Shown one piece after another: positions 1 through 7,381 of a stretch of 16,210 nucleotides of DNA. Under the pieces are notes generated by a model. It saw only the letters and a list, made by a program, of their open reading frames with translations, ran no database searches and was not told the origin of the DNA. How positions within the stretch are numbered: position 1 is the stretch's first letter; the number at the start of each line of letters is the position of its first letter. The position numbers and the translations under genes are program-made. Source of the stretch: CAXRDE01 sp964342365 (GTDB lineage: Bacteria > Cyanobacteriota > Sericytochromatia > UBA7694); the NCBI GenBank assembly GCA_964342365.1, contig CAYFGW010000099.1, forward strand, positions 1 through 16,210. The letters are read 5' to 3'.

Positions 1-264
1 CAGTTTCAGGGTGTCTTTACAGGAAATTTCCAGCGGCTGACGGTCTCCGCCCCGGGCCAGGGTTTCGGGGCGTAAATCCGCATAAATGTAGTTTTTGCGG
101 GCAGCATTGCAGGTGCGCTTTTTTTCTGCTTGCCATACGGTGCGGGTTTTGAAAAAGTAGAGCACGTCCCCCGAGAGCTTGTAAATATAGCCAGCATAGG
201 CCAGAAGGCCCAGGATAATCAGACAGCTCAGCGCGGTGGTGATCCTGCGGTTTTTACGAGACAT
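1..264 (-). CDS. Membrane-anchored protein of unknown function, C-terminus cut by window edge
   Basis: An open frame runs from an ATG at 264-262 to the left edge without a stop, giving 88 residues. The N-terminus is basic (MSRKNRR) and is followed by a hydrophobic stretch at about residues 9-27, then a polar part with two cysteines (near residues 54 and 82). It therefore looks like a single-pass membrane-anchored protein with most of its mass outside the cytoplasm. The start is supported by a strong GGAGGAG Shine-Dalgarno 5 nt upstream. It overlaps the end of the upstream methyltransferase-like gene by 11 nt, so it is the last visible gene of the minus-strand operon and is probably translationally coupled. 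I recognise no family. The overlapping open frame at 6-197 has no such support. Confidence 0.75.
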   Translation of the reverse strand, partial: MSRKNRRITTALSCLIILGLLAYAGYIYKLSGDVLYFFKTRTVWQAEKKRTCNAARKNYIYADLRPETLARGGDRQPLEISCKDTLKL

Positions 265-1003
265 GGTGGCTCCTCCATCGTTTCAGGTATTTTTGCAGCG
301 AAAAGCCCAGCTGTTTGGTGAATGCTTTTGCCCGCTGTTGCTGAACGGGGGTGACTTCCAGCGGGCCGTGGGCGCCAAAAACCAGCCAGTTTTGATCCGG
401 GGTACTACAACTGCCCACGTGTGCAAAGCTCTGCGTCATTTGTGTCAGGCGGTGGGCGTGTTCCTCAGCGGTGTCCCGCCAACAGTTCATCACAAAAACG
501 CCTTCGGGTTTCAGGTGCTCAGCACAGGTCCGTAAAAACGCTGAACGGGTTTGTTGTTCGTGCATGCCCGTGGACACATATAAATCACTCAAAATCAGGT
601 CATACTTTTGTGAGGTTGTGGTTAAGTAGGCCCCGGCTTCTGTACGGTGAAGCTTCAGGCGTTTACTGTGCGGCAGGCCAAAAAAACGCTGCGCCACGTC
701 AATGACCACCGGGTGCTGTTCTACTGCGTCGATCTTGCTTTTGAAATGATGGTGTAAGCAACTGACGAGACTGCCTGCTCCGAGTCCCAGAACCAGCACC
801 CGCCGGGGCTGAGGTGACCACAACAGCGCAAGCAACATGGCCTGGGTATAATCAAAAAGCAATACTTCTGGTGCGCCTTTTACTCCGGCACTTTGTTCAT
901 TACCGGGGCCAAAAGAAAGCACCCGCTTTTCGCCCAGTTCCAGTACCCGGATCAGACCTTGCGGGTCCTCGTGTTCAAAAATAAGGTGGCCGCCGTAACT
1001 CAT
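254..1003 (-). CDS. Spermidine-synthase-like protein (SAM-binding methyltransferase fold)
   Basis: This 249-aa protein has the Rossmann core of the spermidine synthase/methyltransferase superfamily. The glycine-rich SAM-type motif GLGAGS is at residues 73-78, an acidic residue (E95 in DAVEQHP) ends strand 2, LILSDLY is at 136-142, and VFVMNCW at 169-175 ends strand 5. The aspartate-rich DSSDP-type motif of true aminopropyltransferases is replaced by SDLYVSTGM, so putrescine aminopropyl transfer is doubtful. The reaction is unknown; a methyltransferase or a degenerate polyamine-synthase homologue are both possible. The start is fixed by a 4-nt ATGA overlap with the upstream gene. The frame extends upstream to 1177, but that part lies inside the neighbour. 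The 3' end overlaps the next gene by 11 nt. Confidence 0.82.
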   Translation of the reverse strand: MSYGGHLIFEHEDPQGLIRVLELGEKRVLSFGPGNEQSAGVKGAPEVLLFDYTQAMLLALLWSPQPRRVLVLGLGAGSLVSCLHHHFKSKIDAVEQHPVVIDVAQRFFGLPHSKRLKLHRTEAGAYLTTTSQKYDLILSDLYVSTGMHEQQTRSAFLRTCAEHLKPEGVFVMNCWRDTAEEHAHRLTQMTQSFAHVGSCSTPDQNWLVFGAHGPLEVTPVQQQRAKAFTKQLGFSLQKYLKRWRSHHVS

Positions 1004-1416
1004 GGTTCGTGTTTCTCTGTGTTTCTCTGCCGCATGTCTTGCAGAGCCTGCTGCCGTTTTCGGTCTTTTTGCCATAGCTCCTGATGGGCGTGGTGTTGCT
1101 GAAGGGAAGTGTAGTATAACTGTTGAGTTTGTGTAGCGGGGGATTCGGTGCCCAGCTGAATCCGAAGGGCCTCGCAAAGCTCACGGACCCAGGCCACACA
1201 TAAATGTTCAGACACCAGCAGATCCTGGACGCCGTAAGCTGAAAAGCGTTGTAAAACCTCTTTGAGGGCTTCTGATGGGGTGTCCTCTGGCGATAGAAAG
1301 GGACTTTGTGCCGCCAGTCCCTTCAGGGTGTGAGCCAGCAGTTCCGGCCAGTGATAGTGCGTCGGAGGCAGTTGGCGCAGATGATCTATCCAGGCTTTTT
1401 CGGTGTCTAAAACCAT
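1000..1416 (-). CDS. Hypothetical 138-aa protein encoded between VWA and methyltransferase-like genes
   Basis: I recognise no domain. The 138-aa product is soluble and mostly helical by composition. The last 40 residues are very rich in Gln, His, Lys, Arg and Glu and look like a charged amphipathic helix or short coiled coil. The ATG at 1416-1414 overlaps the 3' end of the VWA gene by 10 nt, and the stop overlaps the next start as ATGA, so it is sandwiched by coupling on both sides. The upstream Shine-Dalgarno is weak, which fits re-initiation by ribosomes finishing the VWA gene. The frame extends upstream to 1557, but that part overlaps VWA coding sequence. Its job is probably tied to the VWA protein, perhaps as a partner; that is inference from gene order only. 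Confidence 0.7.
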   Translation of the reverse strand: MVLDTEKAWIDHLRQLPPTHYHWPELLAHTLKGLAAQSPFLSPEDTPSEALKEVLQRFSAYGVQDLLVSEHLCVAWVRELCEALRIQLGTESPATQTQQLYYTSLQQHHAHQELWQKDRKRQQALQDMRQRNTEKHEP

Positions 1417-2840
1417 TGTGCCAGCGCTTCTAAATGGTTCAGGGTTTTGAAGTGCCAGTGAGGCAAGGTTTTTTGTAAATGGTGCACACTGGCGCGACGC
1501 TGGGCCGCATTGAGCGGTGTATCCAAGACACAAAAGACGCGCGTTTGTGCGGCCCATTCATCCAGAACGCGGTGTTTTGCAGCGCTGAGCTGCTGTAGGG
1601 ATTGCATGCCCCCCAGATCCGATAAAATGACGTGAAGAGCATTGGGACGGGTTTTTTTAGAGGTGTTCTGCCAATGTTCCAGCGGCAGGCGCGTGGCTCC
1701 CCGGGGCTCCAGGAGCAGGGCGTTGAAGAGGGTGCCTTCATCTTCTGTCAGTGCCGTACTTACGGTGTGCTCTGCCCAGTTTATAACCTGAACCTTCCAG
1801 CGGGACTTCAGAGCTGAAAGCATCAGCACCGTTCCTGCGACCACCAGCAGCGCGTTGTGTTTTCGGGGGTTGATCATGGAGCGAGAGCTGTCCAGGTAGA
1901 GAAAGAGCGCGGGTGTACTCGGATCTTCACGGCCTTCTTCAACTTCGTATTCCTGCTGCAGCGTGGTAATACCCGGAACAATACGGGGGCTACGCACCAG
2001 CGATGCCTGCCAGTCCAGTTGTTGAATGGGAGCGTCCACGGACCAGCGGTCTAAAAGTGCGGTATGGGGAGCGGTACTATGTATTGGCTGTGAGAAGGTA
2101 AACAGGTGGGGCCAGGCCCACGCGCGGTAATACCGAGTCACCAGCGGCTGTGCAGCATACTCCGGCAGGAGCGTGGCCAATTCCTCAGGAGACAGGCCGT
2201 GTGTTACCGATGCAGGAGAGGCATCAGGCGGATGTGGAGCAGTATGTCGCTCTTTTTCTGTGGCCCGGCGGCGGGTATTGGCCAGAGCTTCGGGGTCAAG
2301 ATTGAGATCAAGGGCGGAGCCGAGAGCTTTGTTAACGAACATGACCAATTGTTCGGTAGGAGTAAGTGATGTGGGCAGGCCGTGTCTGAGAAAGTGCGGC
2401 AGCAGGTAGAGTAACTGGTTTCGCGAACGCTGGAGCGGCGTGATAATCACGGGACCGTAGCTGTCCGGAGCAAGCTGTCGGGCGCACAGGGCGGCTGAGG
2501 CTTCCTCCAGGGATGAGGGCTCTTGATCACATACGCGTCCGGGGGCCAATCGCCACAGATGCTCGTACAGACGCTGCCACCAGAGCGGCAGCGGTTGCGT
2601 ACGGAGATGTTCCAGGATCTCTTCTTGCTTCGCTGTGTGGTTTCCTGCAACGGTGTCCTGATGGGCGCAGAGCTTTAAAAACAAGTCCACACAGGTTTCT
2701 GCGGTGTATTCAGGCAGTGCCTGAGCCCGATGGTATTTACAAAACACACGGGCGTGCAAAAGCAGGTCCGCATGAGCCCGCTGAACTAGCTTTGCTGGAA
2801 CAGCGGGCAAAGCCAGTTCAGCGGACGGTGGTAATGTCAA
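1407..2840 (-). CDS. VWA (von Willebrand factor type A) domain protein
   Basis: This 477-aa cytoplasmic protein ends in a von Willebrand A domain from about residue 311. The metal-ion-dependent adhesion site looks complete: DSSRS at 317-321 (DxSxS), a threonine at 383 (GATRL), and the aspartate in LSDLGG at 408. The first 300 residues are helical and carry a low-complexity linker at about 185-215. The layout resembles C-terminal-VWA proteins that work with MoxR-type AAA+ ATPases (ViaA/CoxE-like), but no ATPase gene is in view. The only start that uses the full frame is TTG at 2840-2838, since an in-frame TGA lies just upstream. A GAGG sits very close to it, so a start further in cannot be excluded. 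It begins 4 nt after the radical SAM stop. Confidence 0.82.
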   Translation of the reverse strand: MTLPPSAELALPAVPAKLVQRAHADLLLHARVFCKYHRAQALPEYTAETCVDLFLKLCAHQDTVAGNHTAKQEEILEHLRTQPLPLWWQRLYEHLWRLAPGRVCDQEPSSLEEASAALCARQLAPDSYGPVIITPLQRSRNQLLYLLPHFLRHGLPTSLTPTEQLVMFVNKALGSALDLNLDPEALANTRRRATEKERHTAPHPPDASPASVTHGLSPEELATLLPEYAAQPLVTRYYRAWAWPHLFTFSQPIHSTAPHTALLDRWSVDAPIQQLDWQASLVRSPRIVPGITTLQQEYEVEEGREDPSTPALFLYLDSSRSMINPRKHNALLVVAGTVLMLSALKSRWKVQVINWAEHTVSTALTEDEGTLFNALLLEPRGATRLPLEHWQNTSKKTRPNALHVILSDLGGMQSLQQLSAAKHRVLDEWAAQTRVFCVLDTPLNAAQRRASVHHLQKTLPHWHFKTLNHLEALAQWF

Positions 2841-2844
2841 AGCC

Positions 2845-5649
2845 TCAGGACAACAGGGCTTCGGTGTCGCCGCTCAGTTCTCGCAGCGGAGCCGCACCCC
2901 GATAAGCTTCTAAAGACAGTCTGGCGGTCTGGTAATAAAAGTCGTCATTGCCAAACATCACTTTCATCACTTCCACCGGTTTCACACTGTCAGGGCCAGC
3001 AATTTGCAGGTGCATGCGCAAATACATGAGCTTCTCTTGCGGTTGCTCCCAGCCGAGTTCGTCCAGATAAGGTTGAATTTGAGCGGTGTTCACCCGTTCC
3101 AAATCGCCAATGAGCGGACGAATATCCACTTCGCGGGTGCGCTCTTTGCGGGTGCGTTCGACCACCAGGTCTTCGCTGGCCAGTAGGGTGTCGATACGCT
3201 GGTCAATGACGTCGTCCAGACGAGATTCTCGCACCTGGCACAGATTCATGAGCACATCTTCAGAAATACCCACAAGCCACGTGGCACCGTTAATGAGTTT
3301 GGTCAGGCTCTTTTGGCCCGTCTCAATTTTTTCTAAGGCCATAAACTGCATGCCTTCGGGACATACCTTGTTCAGAGCAGGCAGCATGGCGGCCGGATCT
3401 AAATCGTCCACCAGCTTAAATTCCAGCATTTCGCCAAAACTAGGAATACCCAGACTGAGAGCGGGGCCAAAGGTCATGACCGGCTTGGGATGATAACCCT
3501 GAGAGTAAAAGGCGTTAAAACCCGCCCGCCGCACAATGCGGGGCAGGGTACGAATCAAATCGCTGTGGGCCAGATATTGAGAGCGGTGCAGCTTGGTGTA
3601 AACCGCGCGGTACACCACGGCTTCACCCTGTTCAAATTTTTCTAACTTGGGTTTACGCAGTTCGCCCACGGCGGGGTCCGGCAGCACAAAAGGGCGCTCT
3701 TCAGCGTGCAGTTTGAGCAGGTATTCCTTGCGTTCGTCCCGCATCAGCTTCATATCGCAGGTGACACCACAGCTATAGCACACCAGGCGGCGCTGGTCTT
3801 CATCGTGATCCTGCACATTGGTGTGGTGCACTTTTGCCCGGAACGGCTTGCCACAGGGCGGTGACAGACGGTCTTTTAAAGCTCTTTTGTACTCTTGTTT
3901 TAAAAACTTGAGTTCCACGCCCACTTCAATATGGCCCCAGGGCAATTTGGAATCTAAGGGAATGGTGCGGAAATAGGTGTATTTGTCCATGCCCAGTTCT
4001 TCCATGGTGTCCATCCAGAGCTGGAAGTTCATCAACTGACTCCAGCCGTCAAAGCGTGCGCCTTTTTTCCATACCGTCTCAATCAGCTGACCCACCTTGC
4101 GATCGCCCCGGGACACAATGCCCTCTAAGTGGCTGATTAAAGCTTCGTGCCACTTAAAGCCCACCCGGTATTCCTTGGACAGTTTCAGCAACATTTGCTG
4201 TTTGCGCTTCATTTCGTCCAGATCGTCCATCTGACACCATTGAAAAGGCGTATGAGGTTTGGGCACAAAGGAAGACACCGACGCGGTGACGTTGATCATG
4301 CGCCAGCGTTTGTAATACTGCTTGGCCACGTCCAGCATGCGATTGGCGGTGTGCATAATGCCTGACACATCTTCATCGGTTTCTGTGGGCAGACCAATCA
4401 TGAAGTACAGCTTCATTTTGCGCCAGCCCCTTGAAAAAATATTGTGGGCGGACTGGGCAATGTCTTCTTCGGTAATGTTTTTGTTGATCACATCGCGCAT
4501 ACGCTGGGTGCCCGCTTCGGGAGCAAAGGTCAGGCTGGTATTGCGCACGTCTGAAATTTCGTCCAATAAATCTCCGCTCAACCCGTAGGCCCGCAGTGAC
4601 GATACCGACAGCGAGACGCGTTTTTCTTTCAGACGTTTCATGAGCTGGCGCACCAGGGGGGACACACAGCTAAAGTCCGCTGTGGACAGTGCCGTCAGGC
4701 TGCTTTCGTTATACCCGGCGGTATCAATGCTTTTGAGCACGTTATCAATAATTTGTTCAGGGTCTCTTTCGCGTACGGGCCGATAAATCATGCCCGCCTG
4801 ACAAAAACGACAACCTTCGGTACAACCCCGGGCAATTTCCATGGTGGTGCGGTCAAAGACGGCTTCGGTGGTGGCCACGGGAGAGTCGTAAGGGTAGGGG
4901 TAGTCGTTGATGTTTTCTACGGTGGTGCGTTTGATTTGCACCGGAATGCCTTCGTGTTTGGCCCCTTTGATGACCGTGAATCCCGTAAAATCTTCTTCTT
5001 CGGTGTCATAAAGGGCCGGGCAGTACACCCCACCCAGTTTGGCCAGGGCAATTAAAATGTCGGTTTTGCTGGCTCCGGCCTCGCGCATTGCTACGTAGGT
5101 GCGGCTAATTTGCGGGAAAATTTCTTCTCCATCGCCGATCACAAAGGCATCAATGAAGCCTGACATGGGTTCGGGATTCACCGCACAGGGCCCCCCTGCA
5201 ATGATCAGCGGATAGCTCAGGTCTCTGTCTTCGGAGCGCACGGGAATGCTGCAAAGATCCAGCATATTAAGCACGTTGGTGTAGGTCATTTCATACTGAA
5301 GCGAAAAGCCCACCACGTCAAATTCTGCCAGAGACTTTGCACTCTCCATGGTGTATAGCGGCAGCTTGCGTTTTCTTAACTCGGCTTCCATGTCTACCCA
5401 GGGGCAGTAGACGCGCTCTGCTAAAATATCTTCTTTTTTATTGAGAATGGAATACAAAATCTTCATGCCCATGTGGGACATGCCAATTTCGTAAATATCT
5501 GGAAAAGCAATGGCCACCTTAACCGGGGTGGTTTCCCAGTCTTTTTTGATGGACAAATACTCACCGCCGAGGTAGCGGGCGGGCTTTTCTACGTTCTGGA
5601 CAAACGCGGCATAAGGATGGGGCTGGTGTGAAGTGGGGACTTGGGACAT
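2845..5649 (-). CDS. B12-binding-type radical SAM protein fused to DUF2344 (TIGR03960 + TIGR03936)
   Basis: This 934-aa protein fuses two families that are often separate genes. Residues about 20-250 resemble the cobalamin-binding-like N-terminal region of TIGR03960 radical SAM proteins. The 4Fe-4S ligands are C276, C280 and C283 in RGCTEGCRFC, a CX3CX2C motif, so radical SAM chemistry is expected. A linker holds a second cysteine cluster at C624, C627 and C631. From about residue 680 a DUF2344/TIGR03936 domain follows, recognisable by HRSQYLAHSDL and YSQGYHPKPVMTFGPALSLG. The substrate is unknown. In other bacteria the family often sits near RNase E/G, which hints at RNA modification, but no RNase is here. 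ATG at 5649-5647 has a GGAG 8 nt upstream and a promoter at 5681-5709. It is the first gene of the minus-strand operon. Confidence 0.9.
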   Translation of the reverse strand: MSQVPTSHQPHPYAAFVQNVEKPARYLGGEYLSIKKDWETTPVKVAIAFPDIYEIGMSHMGMKILYSILNKKEDILAERVYCPWVDMEAELRKRKLPLYTMESAKSLAEFDVVGFSLQYEMTYTNVLNMLDLCSIPVRSEDRDLSYPLIIAGGPCAVNPEPMSGFIDAFVIGDGEEIFPQISRTYVAMREAGASKTDILIALAKLGGVYCPALYDTEEEDFTGFTVIKGAKHEGIPVQIKRTTVENINDYPYPYDSPVATTEAVFDRTTMEIARGCTEGCRFCQAGMIYRPVRERDPEQIIDNVLKSIDTAGYNESSLTALSTADFSCVSPLVRQLMKRLKEKRVSLSVSSLRAYGLSGDLLDEISDVRNTSLTFAPEAGTQRMRDVINKNITEEDIAQSAHNIFSRGWRKMKLYFMIGLPTETDEDVSGIMHTANRMLDVAKQYYKRWRMINVTASVSSFVPKPHTPFQWCQMDDLDEMKRKQQMLLKLSKEYRVGFKWHEALISHLEGIVSRGDRKVGQLIETVWKKGARFDGWSQLMNFQLWMDTMEELGMDKYTYFRTIPLDSKLPWGHIEVGVELKFLKQEYKRALKDRLSPPCGKPFRAKVHHTNVQDHDEDQRRLVCYSCGVTCDMKLMRDERKEYLLKLHAEERPFVLPDPAVGELRKPKLEKFEQGEAVVYRAVYTKLHRSQYLAHSDLIRTLPRIVRRAGFNAFYSQGYHPKPVMTFGPALSLGIPSFGEMLEFKLVDDLDPAAMLPALNKVCPEGMQFMALEKIETGQKSLTKLINGATWLVGISEDVLMNLCQVRESRLDDVIDQRIDTLLASEDLVVERTRKERTREVDIRPLIGDLERVNTAQIQPYLDELGWEQPQEKLMYLRMHLQIAGPDSVKPVEVMKVMFGNDDFYYQTARLSLEAYRGAAPLRELSGDTEALLS

Positions 5650-5680
5650 GGAAAAATCTCCGAACTAAAGGCTTAGACTC

Positions 5681-5709
5681 ATTATATCGCTTTGGTGAAC
5701 AATTATTAA
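5681..5709 (-). promoter_or_regulatory. Sigma70-type promoter for the radical SAM-VWA operon
   Basis: On the minus strand a perfect TATAAT lies at 5686-5681, with TTAATA (4/6 to TTGACA) at 5709-5704 and a 17-nt spacer. Initiation near 5674 would give a leader of about 25 nt containing the GGAG Shine-Dalgarno of the radical SAM gene. It is a prediction from consensus match only. Confidence 0.6.
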
Positions 5710-5785
5710 GACTTTGTTAATCAACTTCAGCAAAACTTACGTCATGATCGCCTCCACTTGTTCTATGGGCTGACCAGGAGCTGAG

Positions 5786-5813
5786 TTGTCATTACAGGTC
5801 ATCACGCTATACT
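5786..5813 (+). promoter_or_regulatory. Sigma70-type promoter for guaA-guaB
   Basis: TTGTCA (5786-5791) and TATACT (5808-5813) are separated by 16 nt and sit just ahead of guaA. A start near 5820 would give a leader of only about 14 nt, leaving no room for a purine riboswitch. A strong GGAGGAG at 5821-5827 follows, 6 nt before the guaA ATG. Regulation, if any, would act at initiation through a repressor site overlapping or upstream of this promoter. I see no clear operator. Confidence 0.6.
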
Positions 5814-5833
5814 CTGACAGGGAGGAGTGATGT

Positions 5834-7369
5834 ATGCAAAACGGTGTTCTTATTCTTGATTTTGGTTCTCAGTACAATCAGTTGATTGCCCGGCGCGTGC
5901 GAGAAATGGGGGTTTACGCTGAAATTCTGCCTTATTCTACGCCCGTGGCAGAACTGCGGGCCCGCCAGCCTGTGGGATTGATTCTTTCGGGAGGACCGGC
6001 CTCTGTGTACGCAGACGATGCCCCTTTACCTGACGGTGGCGTGATGGAAATGGACGTGCCCATTCTCGGTATTTGCTACGGCATGCAGTTTATAACTCAG
6101 TATTACGGGGGCAAAGTCGAGCCTGCTCGCAAGCGAGAATTCGGTAAAGCCAGTATGACTCTCGATGTACCGGAAGCTCTGCTCTTAAAAGATATTCCCG
6201 AAGGCTCTCAGGTGTGGATGAGCCACGGGGATCATGTGAGTCAACTGCCCGTGGGCTTCAAAGTACAGGCCCGCTCAGAAAACGCCATTGCCCTGATGGC
6301 CCGCGAAAGTCAGCAGCGTTTTGGAGTGCAGTTTCACCCAGAGGTGAGCCATAGTAAAGACGGAGTGCGCTTTCTGCGCAATTTTGTTTTTGAAGTGTGT
6401 GGCGCACAAAAGAACTGGTCTTTAAGCTCGTATATTGATACCACCGTGGCGGCCATTCGTGAAAAGGTGGGGTCACAGCGCGTGGTGCTGGGCCTTTCTG
6501 GCGGCGTTGACTCTTCGGTCACCGCCATGTTAATTCACAAAGCTATTGGTGACCAGCTCACCTGCTTATTTGTGGACAATGGCTTGCTCCGGCTCAACGA
6601 AGCACAGCAGGTCATGGACACCTACGGCGAACACTTTCAGATGAATATTCAACGTATCGATGCCAGAGATACTTTTTTAGGCGCTCTTGAAGGGGTTACC
6701 GACCCTGAACAAAAGCGCAAAGCCATTGGGAAAGCTTTTATTGATGTGTTTCAGGCGGAAGCGGAAAAACTGGAAGACGTGGCTTTCTTAGCACAGGGGA
6801 CAATTTACCCCGATGTGATTGAATCACAGTCTGTGAAGGGTCCTTCGGCAACGATTAAGTCCCATCATAATGTGGGTGGATTGCCGGACACGCTGAATCT
6901 GAAGTTGGTTGAGCCCCTGCGAGAATTATTCAAAGACGAGGTGCGCCGGGTAGGTCGCGAATTGGGTATTCCCGCCCGCATGTTGGATCGGCACCCTTTT
7001 CCAGGGCCTGGACTGGGCATTCGAATTCTGGGAGAAGTGACCCACGAAAAAGCAGAACTTCTGCGGTTGGCGGACGCCATATTTATTGAAGAACTCGAAC
7101 ATTCGGGCTGGTATGACAAAGTGGATCAGGCTTTTGTGGCCCTGTTACCGGTGAAGTCCGTGGGAGTCATGGGAGACGAGCGCACCTACGAATACACGGC
7201 GGTGGTACGCAGCGTGAACACGCAGGACTTTATGACTGCCACCTGGTCTCGCTTGCCCTACGAACTTTTGGAAAAGGTGTCAGGGCGTATCATTAACGAA
7301 GTGCGAGGCATTAATCGGGTGACCTACGATATTTCTTCAAAGCCTCCTGCCACTGTGGAATGGGAATAA
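5834..7369 (+). CDS. guaA: GMP synthase (glutamine-hydrolysing)
   Basis: GuaA aminates XMP to GMP using ATP and ammonia from glutamine, the last step of GMP synthesis in the cytoplasm. The 511-aa length is typical. The N-terminal class I glutamine amidotransferase domain (about 1-190) has the nucleophile C81 in GICYGMQ and the rest of the triad, H168 and E170, in QFHPE. The ATP-pyrophosphatase domain starts near 200 with the P-loop SGGVDSS at 222-228. The C-terminal dimerisation domain carries RHPFPGPGLGIRILGE-like sequence and ends in the typical PPATVEWE. No key residue is missing. The ATG at 5834 has a GGAGGAG 6 nt upstream. It is the first gene of a two-gene operon with guaB, which begins 12 nt after its stop. 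Confidence 0.98.
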   Translation: MQNGVLILDFGSQYNQLIARRVREMGVYAEILPYSTPVAELRARQPVGLILSGGPASVYADDAPLPDGGVMEMDVPILGICYGMQFITQYYGGKVEPARKREFGKASMTLDVPEALLLKDIPEGSQVWMSHGDHVSQLPVGFKVQARSENAIALMARESQQRFGVQFHPEVSHSKDGVRFLRNFVFEVCGAQKNWSLSSYIDTTVAAIREKVGSQRVVLGLSGGVDSSVTAMLIHKAIGDQLTCLFVDNGLLRLNEAQQVMDTYGEHFQMNIQRIDARDTFLGALEGVTDPEQKRKAIGKAFIDVFQAEAEKLEDVAFLAQGTIYPDVIESQSVKGPSATIKSHHNVGGLPDTLNLKLVEPLRELFKDEVRRVGRELGIPARMLDRHPFPGPGLGIRILGEVTHEKAELLRLADAIFIEELEHSGWYDKVDQAFVALLPVKSVGVMGDERTYEYTAVVRSVNTQDFMTATWSRLPYELLEKVSGRIINEVRGINRVTYDISSKPPATVEWE

Positions 7370-7381
7370 GAGGAATAACAC

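Noticed and set aside
254..1177. Longer version of the spermidine-synthase-like protein starting at 1177
   Set aside because: The extra 58 residues overlap the 138-aa gene, while the ATGA junction at 1000-1003 gives a clean coupled start.
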